Source: Antrihabitans auranticaus (GTDB lineage Bacteria; Actinomycetota; Actinomycetes; Mycobacteriales; Mycobacteriaceae). From it: DNA of 64,000 bases. Of this stretch, positions 58,001 through 64,000 are shown in pieces (position 1 is the first letter of the stretch; each line of letters opens with the position of its first letter). The translations under genes were made by a program, and so were the position numbers. A model generated the notes under the pieces. It was given only the letters and a program-made list of their open reading frames with translations. It was not told the DNA's origin and ran no database searches. Where the stretch lies: assembly GCF_016481275.1 (NCBI RefSeq), contig NZ_JAEMNW010000005.1:248001-312000 (forward strand), given 5' to 3'.

Positions 58001-61000
58001 AGGCGAGGTCGGGGCGCCCGACATAGCCCCGCGAGAGCTGCTTGCCACTGACGTAGACCTCGCCGGGCACACCCACCGGTACCGGCCGCAGGCGCGAATC
58101 CAGCACATAGGTCGCGAGACCCGGCAGACCACGACCGATGACGCTGCCCGCCGCACTCTCGGCGAGCGCACTGTCGAGCGCGAGATAGGACACGTGCACC
58201 GTGGTCTCGGTGATGCCGTACATGTTGACGAGCTGCGGCTGCTGCGGATGCCGCTCGTACCAGCGTCGCAACTGCCGCAAGTCGAGTGCCTCACCGCCGA
58301 AGATCACGTACCGCAACGCAAGCCGCTCCGCAGTTCCGGAAGCGCGGTCCGCCTCGGCAAGCTGATAGAACGCCGACGGCGTCTGGTTGAGGACCGTAAC
58401 CTGCTCGCGGACAAGCAGTTCGAGGAATTGCTCCGGAGATCGCGACGTAAGGTAGTCGACGATCACGACCGTGCCGCCGTGGACGAGCGCGCCCCACGTC
58501 TCCCACACGGAGAAATCGAAGGCGAACGAGTGGAACATGGTCCACACGTCGTTTTCGTCGAAGCCGAAGTGGCCCTGCGTGTTTGCCAAAAGCTCGACCG
58601 CGTTGCGGTGTGTGACAGCAACACCCTTGGGCCGTCCGGTCGAGCCGGACGTGTAGATCACGTAGGCGATGTTGTCCGCACGTAGCGCCGCATGGGACAC
58701 CGCTGAATCGTCGAGTTCTGCCACATCGGCGCCGTCGAGAACCACGACCGGAATATCACCGACAGGCAGCAGTTCACATTCGGCCGCGGTCGTCAGCACG
58801 CAGATCGGTGCGGCATCGCCGAGGATGTAGGTCAACCGATCTGCCGGGTACGTCACGTCCAGCGGCACGTACCCACCGCCGGCCTTCTGCGTCGCCAGCA
58901 TCGCAACGATCTGGTCGGGTCCACGTTCGGTCCCGATCGCGACCAGAGACTCCGGCCCGACACCCACGGCGATCAGCTTGCGGGCGAGCTTGTTCGCGCG
59001 CGCATCGAGTTCGCCGTAGCTGAGCTCGGCGGTGCCGAAACGCAGCGCTACCGAGTCGCCCCGCCGACCGGCCTGAGCTTCGAAGAGACCGATCAAGGTG
59101 CCGTCGCCGACGTCGGCTCCTGGCGTGTTCCACGCCGTGAGCAGCAACGCCCGTTCGGCCGGCGTCGTGAAGTCCAGGTCGCCGACCGCGCGGGTCGCGT
59201 CTGTTGCGGCGGCGTCGAGAATGCGCACGAGTCGCTCCGCGAACCCGGCGACGGTCGCCTCGTCGAAAAGGTCTGTGGCGTAGGTGAAGAACGCGGCAAG
59301 CCCGTCGGTCGTCGAGGGATCGTCGGCGACAGTGAGCTGGAGGTCGAACTTCGCCAACGGCACATCGAAATCGACTGCGCTGACGGCTAGTTCGGGCAGT
59401 TCCAGCCGCTGCTGGGTCATGTTCTGGAACGTCAGCGCCACCTGGAACAACGGCGTGCGAGCCGTCGACCGCACCGGATTCAGCACCTCGACGAGGCGCT
59501 CGAACGGCAGGTCGGCGTGCCCGAACGCCGCAACATCGATATCGCGCACGTCGCCGAGCAGGTCCACGAAGGAGCGATCGGGTTCTATCTCGGTGCGCAA
59601 TACGAGTGTGTTGACGAACATGCCGATCAGGTCGTCGAGCGCGGCCTCACCGCGCCCCGCGATCGGGGTACCGACTGCGATGTCCGTCGTGTTCGAAAGC
59701 CTGGACAGCAGGACCGCCAGTGCCGAGTGCACGACCATGAACAACGTGACGTTGTGCCGGGCCGCCAAGTCCTGCAGACGCTTTCGCAGCGCGGCATCGA
59801 TCGCGAAGACGACGTTCGCACCGCGGTTCGACGCGACTGCGGGACGCGCGTGATCGGTCGGCAGGTCGAGCTGGTCCGGCAACCCGCGCAGGGTCTCGCG
59901 CCAGAACGACTCCTGCTGGGACAGCAGTGATTCCGGGTCGTCGGCCGAGCCGAAGACCGTGCGCTGCCACAGCGTGTAGTCCGCGTATTGCACAGCAAGC
60001 GGCGACCAGTCCGGTCGCTCACCGCGCGCACGCTCGATGTAGGCCGCCATCATGTCGCGCGTCAGCGGTCCCATGGAGAAGCCGTCCGCGCTGATGTGGT
60101 GCACCACGAAGGCAAGTACGTACTCGTCGGCGGTGAGCTGGAAAAGCTTGACTCGTAACGGCGGAGCGGCGGCGACATCGAATCCACCCGCTACGAACGC
60201 ACCGAGAAGAGCCGGAAGCTGCTCGGCCGAGCAAGGTTCCACGTCCACGGCGGGGATCGCATCCGGACCGGACACGACGACCTGCCAGCCCTCGCCATCG
60301 ATCTCCGGGTAGCGGGTGCGCAGGATCTCGTGCCGCTCGACGAGGTCGGTGACCGCCGCACGCAGAGCATCCAGGTCGATTCGTCCGGTCAGCTTGACCG
60401 CGACTGGGATGTTGTAAAGCGGCGACTCCGGTGCAAAGCGGTTGAGGAACCACATCCGCTGCTGCGCCATCGAGAGGGGAACGCGGTCCGGGCGACGCTG
60501 TGGGACCAGGGCAGCCCGGCCGCGGGCACCGACGTGGGATTCCAGCCGGGCCGCGAGCCCGGCCACTGTGGGCGCCTCGAACACCAAGCGGACCGGAACC
60601 TGCGCGTCGGTCGCCGCTCCGAGTCGTGCGGTTACCTGAGTGGCAGAGATCGACGTGCCGCCGAGTTCGAAGAAGTTGTCGTCCAAGCCGACTCGTTCGA
60701 CGTCGAGTACCGCGGCGAAGGTCTCCGCGACCATTTCCTCGATCGGCGTGCTGGGCGGACGATAGGTCTTCGCCTCGAACACCGGTTGTGGCAGCGCTTT
60801 TCGATCCAGTTTGCCACTCGGGTTCAACGGCATCGCGTCGATGACGAGGACAGTCGACGGCACCATGTACGACGGCAACTTCTGTGCCGCACCGGCAATC
60901 ACGGCAGCGGCTTCGACCGACTCCCCCGAACCGGGAACGACGTATCCGACGAGTTGGTCGCCCGTGCGATCGCCGCGGTGCACGACGGCGACCGCTGCGG

Positions 61001-64000
61001 TGACACCCGGGTACGACGCAAGGACCGTCTCGATCTCTCCGAGCTCGATACGCTGCCCGCGTAGCTTGACCTGGAAGTCGGTGCGGCCCAAGTACTCCAG
61101 CGCACCACGTTCGTTCCAGCGCACTAGGTCGCCGGTACGGTACATGCGGTCGCCCGCGTTGCCGTACGGGTTCGCGACGAACCGTTCCGCAGACAGACCC
61201 GATTGGGCGTCGTAGCCACGCGCCAACTGCGCGCCGGCCATGTAGAGCTCACCTGCAAGGCCCACGGGCACCGGCCGCAACCGCTCGTCGAGCACCAACG
61301 CCGCGGAGTTCCAGACCGGTCCGCCGATGGGCACCGGTCCTGCGCTGTCCGGGTCGACCGGCGTCGCGGTCGCGTGCACCGTGTATTCGGTCGGGCCGTA
61401 CAAGTTGAACAGTTCCGCCGAACTGACCCGGTGGAATGCGGCAACGGTGGGACCGGTCAGCGCCTCGCCTGCGACGAGCAGCGCGCGCAGCGAATCGACG
61501 GCGCCCGGCCGGATACCACCGGCGAACACCGACAGCATCGACGGCACGAACGACGTGATCGTCACCCGTTCGGCCGCAATGACGTCGGCGAGGTACGCCG
61601 GGTCCCGGTGCCCGTCGGGCGTCGCGATGACCAGGCGGGCGCCCGCGACGAGGGTGCCGAACAGTTCCCACACCGAGACGTCGAACGTTGCGGGGGTCTT
61701 CAGCAACACAGCATCGTCCGGGCCCAGCCCGTATTCGGCTACGAGCCAGCGGACTTGGTTGACAACTGCGCTGTGCCGCACGACGACGCCCTTGGGACGA
61801 CCCGTCGACCCCGACGTGAACAACACGTACGCGGCGTTTTCGGGACGAAGCGGCGCAAGGCGTTCGGCGTCCGACACCGGGGTCGCCTGGAAGTCGGAAA
61901 GGTCCAGCTCGTCGACGAGTTCGACCGAGTCGGCAGCGAAACCGTCCCCCCGCGTGGACAGGACGACGAGCGGCGCCGCCATCTCCAGCACGTACTCGGT
62001 GCGCTCCGCCGGGTGATCCGGATCGACAGCGACGTACGCGCCGCCTGCCTCGAGCACTGCATACATCGAGACGAGGAGGTCCAGGGAGCGGCGCATCGCA
62101 AGGCCGACCCGGACCTCCGGTCCGACGCCCTGCGCGATCAGCCAGTGCGCCAACCGGTGTACCCGCTCACCGAACTCGCGATAGCTCAGCTGCACTCCGA
62201 CGCCGGGCACGGTCACAGCAACGGCATGCGGTGTACGCGTCAGGCTTTCGGCGAGCACGCCTGTCAAGGTCTGCGGTCCCTCGATGACGGCTGCGGTCGC
62301 GTTCCAGTCGTGCAGGACCCGTTGCCGCTCGGCGTCGTCGAGCAGGTCGATATCGGCGACCGGCAACTCGGGATCGGCGACGACAGTCGAGATGACCCGA
62401 GTCAGTTTGCCTGCCAGATCGGCAATTTCGGCCTCGTCGAAGATCTCTCGCAGGAACTGCAGGGTTATCTCGACCCGCGCGGCCACCACGGCAAGCACGG
62501 TCAGCGGATAGTGCGTCACCGTCGTGAGGTCGACACCGGTGATCTGCATGCCTTCGATGACGCTCGCCGCCGCGATACCAGCGGTGTCGACCGGGTAGGA
62601 CTCGTACACGAACAGCGTGTCGAATTCCGCGCCCGGACCCGCGTCGGCAACGATGTCGGCGAGACCGAGGTAGTGATGCCCGAGCAGGGTCGCCTGTTCG
62701 GACTGCACGCGCGACAACAGTTGCGAGACAGAATCTCCCGCATCGACGCGCACCCGCACCGGGACCGTGTTGATGAAGAGGCCGACCATGGACTCGACGC
62801 CGGTCAGCTCCGGTGGGCGGCCCGACACGGTGGCGCCGAAAACGACGTCGTCGCGGCCGACAAGTCGTCCGAGCAGAATCGCCCACGCGCACTGCAGGAC
62901 GGTGTTGACGGTGACGCCGGTCGCGACTGCGAACTGCTTGAGCGCTGCGGTGAGTGCCTCGTCGAGTTCGAACGTGTGCTCGCCGGACAGCGCCGTGATG
63001 ACGCGGCTCGAATCGCGCTGAGCCAGCAGCGTCGGCTCGCTGACACCTGCCAGCGATTCCCGCCACGCGAGCCGGCCCTGCGCCTCGTCTTGTTCCGAAA
63101 GCCATTCCAGGTAGCGGCGATACGGGCGAACAGGCTCGAGCACACTGCGATCGCCGCCGGTCGCGTACAGCACCAGTAGGTCTTTCATGAGCAACGGCAT
63201 CGACCAGCCGTCGAGCAGGATGTGGTGGTTGGTGACCACCAGTCGGTAGCGGCTACCGCCGAGCGCAGCCAGGATGAACCGCATGAGCGGTGGCTGCGCC
63301 ATGTCGAATCGGTTGCGCCGGTCCGCTTCCAGCAACGCGTCGAAGGCGGCGTCCGGATCCGGTTCGCCGCTCAGATCGACGTCGGTCCACGGGATCTCGA
63401 CGGATTCGAGCACGACCTGAACTGCCGCACCGGCAGCGTCGGTGACGAACGCGGTGCGCAAATTCGCGTACCGGTCGAGTACCGCCTGGCCTGCGCCGCG
63501 TAGTCGGTCAGCGTCGATGGAACCTTCGACCGCGAGCACGACCTGGGAGGTGTAGACGTCGAGCGATGTGCTCGCCAGTAACGAGTGGAAGAAGAACCCG
63601 GACTGCAGCGGGGACAGCGACCACACATCGGAGAGGGCCGGGAAGTGCGCTTCCCAGGCGTCGATATCGGGCTGCCCGACGTCGACCAACGGCAGGTCGG
63701 ACGGCGTCCGGCCGCCACCGTCAGCGGAACGGGCGTGCTGGACAACAGCGTCCAGCACCGACACCCACAGGTCGGCGAGCTCTTGCACATCGTCGCGCTC
63801 GAGGAGGCCACGCGGAAACGCGAACGTCGCGGACAATTCGCGGTCGGTGAAGATCGTGTTGATATCGACGACGGCGAGCGCGGGCATGTCGGCGTCGGCG
63901 CGCGCGGGAAGATCACCGAGATCGCCCGCGGGCGTCCACCCGAGATCGCGGACCCCTTCCGGCAACTCTCCAGCGGAGATCCTGCCGAGGTAGTTGAAAC
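55026..64000 (-). CDS. Non-ribosomal peptide synthetase B (partial): E-C-A-T-C-A-T-C-A*
   Basis: The frame is open past the right edge; the first visible residues (FNYLGRI) are the end of an epimerisation domain. Then come a DCL-type C (SPLQSGFFFHSLL, HHILLDG; about 63680-62400), A (about 62290-60750), T (GGTS, Ser codon 60653-60651), LCL-type C (HHISADG; about 60500-59200), A (about 59100-57600), T (GGNS, Ser codon 57461-57459), LCL-type C (HHIASDG; about 57310-55990), and a degenerate A-like tail (55029-55890). Codes by eye: first A DVWSLALVH (unassigned), second A DFWNIGMVH (Thr). In-window contribution: after a D-residue, X-Thr, with the last C serving the A1-T1 of NRPS-A. No MbtH-like protein is in the window. 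Confidence 0.95.
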   Translation of the reverse strand, partial: FNYLGRISAGELPEGVRDLGWTPAGDLGDLPARADADMPALAVVDINTIFTDRELSATFAFPRGLLERDDVQELADLWVSVLDAVVQHARSADGGGRTPSDLPLVDVGQPDIDAWEAHFPALSDVWSLSPLQSGFFFHSLLASTSLDVYTSQVVLAVEGSIDADRLRGAGQAVLDRYANLRTAFVTDAAGAAVQVVLESVEIPWTDVDLSGEPDPDAAFDALLEADRRNRFDMAQPPLMRFILAALGGSRYRLVVTNHHILLDGWSMPLLMKDLLVLYATGGDRSVLEPVRPYRRYLEWLSEQDEAQGRLAWRESLAGVSEPTLLAQRDSSRVITALSGEHTFELDEALTAALKQFAVATGVTVNTVLQCAWAILLGRLVGRDDVVFGATVSGRPPELTGVESMVGLFINTVPVRVRVDAGDSVSQLLSRVQSEQATLLGHHYLGLADIVADAGPGAEFDTLFVYESYPVDTAGIAAASVIEGMQITGVDLTTVTHYPLTVLAVVAARVEITLQFLREIFDEAEIADLAGKLTRVISTVVADPELPVADIDLLDDAERQRVLHDWNATAAVIEGPQTLTGVLAESLTRTPHAVAVTVPGVGVQLSYREFGERVHRLAHWLIAQGVGPEVRVGLAMRRSLDLLVSMYAVLEAGGAYVAVDPDHPAERTEYVLEMAAPLVVLSTRGDGFAADSVELVDELDLSDFQATPVSDAERLAPLRPENAAYVLFTSGSTGRPKGVVVRHSAVVNQVRWLVAEYGLGPDDAVLLKTPATFDVSVWELFGTLVAGARLVIATPDGHRDPAYLADVIAAERVTITSFVPSMLSVFAGGIRPGAVDSLRALLVAGEALTGPTVAAFHRVSSAELFNLYGPTEYTVHATATPVDPDSAGPVPIGGPVWNSAALVLDERLRPVPVGLAGELYMAGAQLARGYDAQSGLSAERFVANPYGNAGDRMYRTGDLVRWNERGALEYLGRTDFQVKLRGQRIELGEIETVLASYPGVTAAVAVVHRGDRTGDQLVGYVVPGSGESVEAAAVIAGAAQKLPSYMVPSTVLVIDAMPLNPSGKLDRKALPQPVFEAKTYRPPSTPIEEMVAETFAAVLDVERVGLDDNFFELGGTSISATQVTARLGAATDAQVPVRLVFEAPTVAGLAARLESHVGARGRAALVPQRRPDRVPLSMAQQRMWFLNRFAPESPLYNIPVAVKLTGRIDLDALRAAVTDLVERHEILRTRYPEIDGEGWQVVVSGPDAIPAVDVEPCSAEQLPALLGAFVAGGFDVAAAPPLRVKLFQLTADEYVLAFVVHHISADGFSMGPLTRDMMAAYIERARGERPDWSPLAVQYADYTLWQRTVFGSADDPESLLSQQESFWRETLRGLPDQLDLPTDHARPAVASNRGANVVFAIDAALRKRLQDLAARHNVTLFMVVHSALAVLLSRLSNTTDIAVGTPIAGRGEAALDDLIGMFVNTLVLRTEIEPDRSFVDLLGDVRDIDVAAFGHADLPFERLVEVLNPVRSTARTPLFQVALTFQNMTQQRLELPELAVSAVDFDVPLAKFDLQLTVADDPSTTDGLAAFFTYATDLFDEATVAGFAERLVRILDAAATDATRAVGDLDFTTPAERALLLTAWNTPGADVGDGTLIGLFEAQAGRRGDSVALRFGTAELSYGELDARANKLARKLIAVGVGPESLVAIGTERGPDQIVAMLATQKAGGGYVPLDVTYPADRLTYILGDAAPICVLTTAAECELLPVGDIPVVVLDGADVAELDDSAVSHAALRADNIAYVIYTSGSTGRPKGVAVTHRNAVELLANTQGHFGFDENDVWTMFHSFAFDFSVWETWGALVHGGTVVIVDYLTSRSPEQFLELLVREQVTVLNQTPSAFYQLAEADRASGTAERLALRYVIFGGEALDLRQLRRWYERHPQQPQLVNMYGITETTVHVSYLALDSALAESAAGSVIGRGLPGLATYVLDSRLRPVPVGVPGEVYVSGKQLSRGYVGRPDLASARFVADPFGAPGARMYRTGDVARWNRDGQLEYAGRSDQQVQLRGFRIELGEIEAALLRYPGVAQAVASVRSDDQFGDRLVGYVVAESGSTVEAAEVRTFAADFLVAYMLPDAVMRLDELPLTPNGKLDRKALPAPEYTSSAAFREPGTPIEQAVADVFAELLGVAQVGLDDDFFALGGNSLIATRAVARLNDALDASIGVREIFEASTVSALAARVGAATGGPRRAALIPAERPALIPLSLAQQRMWVINQADPEAATYNIPFAIRLTGAMDTDALRLAFGDVVERHEALRTRYPVAGDTPHQEILPAAQVDLDLTPVAVAEAELMEQVVGLVSRGFDVTEEPPLRVGLFALGENDLVLTLVVHHIASDGASMAPLVRDMMIAYAARAGGGAPAWSPLEIQYADYTLWQRDTVGTVDDPDSLAARQLEFWTKALSGVPEQLDLPADRPRPAVQSMRGAMLQFDVSAAAHTGLDRIAREHNASLFMVVHAALAVLLSRLSGSSDIAIGSPIAGRGERALDDLVGMFVNTLVLRTDVAPEAAFADLVQRTREVDLSAFANADIPFESVVDAVQPARSRSRNPLFQVALTFQNLEPARIELPGLTVQALDAGEAVAKFDLQLTLEARHAADGAPAGFAGVFTYATDLFDESTVQGFARRFGRILEAVAADSAVVVGDIDVLDEAERQRMEVAQQPAATVRSESVGAAALVQQLTAAVEGDPEAPALSVDDDETAYRVLDARSSQVGRAVIDLGAGPGDGVLVALAHTVEASIAFWAVLKAGAAVVPVDPRNPAAFTAEVPRIGITTAADVAGLAAAPGLGAVQWLVLDDPEAAAGIAALSARPVTYADRVRALQLTDPAYVSPAGTMLTVVELSRLVDEVRERTFVDYESRTAFVGEPGGLAGLVELVLAGTSGATAVLVGRDADADALDQAEVTMLVAASESLAALDPEALELVAAVVVDGPLPAGEAWFDDRVVATLDSMQAAAPPDAEDG
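55029..55890 (-). other. Decayed, truncated adenylation domain at the C-terminus of NRPS-B
   Basis: About 285 residues that align by eye with the first half of A1 in NRPS-A: WLVLDDPEAAAGIAALSARP and VTYADRVRALQL match WLVIDGAG...SSEP and VSYADRVRPLRA. The ATP-loop motif (TSGSTGxPKG) is replaced by YVSPAGTMLTV. The region ends before the GYGPTE, TGD, hinge and catalytic-Lys motifs, and no carrier domain follows. It cannot adenylate an amino acid by known mechanism. It may be a relic of a C|A split or a docking segment. Confidence 0.8.

Overview
The window reads as chromosomal DNA from a high-GC, mycolic-acid-type actinomycete (order Mycobacteriales, Rhodococcus/Nocardia-like). Support comes from the S10-spc-alpha ribosomal gene order, the GTG/TTG start codons, TANNNT-type -10 elements, an MTB12-like secreted antigen, an antigen-85/mycolyltransferase-like esterase and a FadD5-like acyl-CoA ligase. 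The genus is inferred from gene content only. I saw no tRNA, rRNA, CRISPR array or insertion sequence.

Region 1 (1-19.7 kb): the end of a short-chain dehydrogenase gene, then an almost unbroken minus-strand translation cluster. Read in transcription order it is rpsJ rplC rplD rplW rplB rpsS rplV rpsC rplP rpmC rpsQ / rplN rplX rplE rpsN / rpsH rplF rplR rpsE rpmD rplO / secY adk map / infA rpmJ rpsM rpsK rpsD rpoA rplQ truA. Only dtd and an MTB12-like gene lie on the other strand. Terminators and matched promoters cut the cluster into sub-operons. The rplN and rpsH promoters share an identical 17-nt stretch. RplQ carries an unusual C-terminal 'sunset-like' domain.

Region 2 (19.7-33.2 kb): lipid and carotenoid metabolism. 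It holds a hotdog thioesterase, a lycopene-cyclase-family flavoprotein, a one-domain fatty-acyl-reductase-like protein, a FadD5-like ligase, an enoyl-CoA hydratase, a 2-nitropropane-dioxygenase-like flavoprotein, a tandem-HTH TetR regulator, two aldehyde dehydrogenases, a second long-chain acyl-CoA synthetase and an alpha/beta hydrolase. Palindromes sit upstream of several of these genes.

Region 3 (33.3-41.1 kb): envelope or secondary-metabolite accessory genes. They are a condensation-superfamily acyltransferase, a PAPS-type sulfotransferase, a DrrA/B/C-like ABC exporter, a secreted lipase and a secreted mycolyltransferase-like esterase.

Region 4 (41.3-64 kb): two collinear minus-strand NRPS genes. 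The upstream one (NRPS-B) runs off the right edge and reads E(partial)-C-A-T-C-A-T-C-A*, where A* is a decayed, truncated adenylation domain. A 19-codon ORF overlaps the stop of NRPS-B and the start of NRPS-A. NRPS-A then reads A-T-C-A-T-C-A-T-E-C-A-T-TE, starting with an adenylation domain and no condensation domain. One module is therefore split between two proteins at its C/A boundary. Three of the five intact A domains carry a threonine specificity code. In-window assembly reads: (D-residue)-X-Thr-X-X-D-Thr-Thr, then thioesterase release. The split module with its A-like tail and coupling ORF is the most unusual system I see here.
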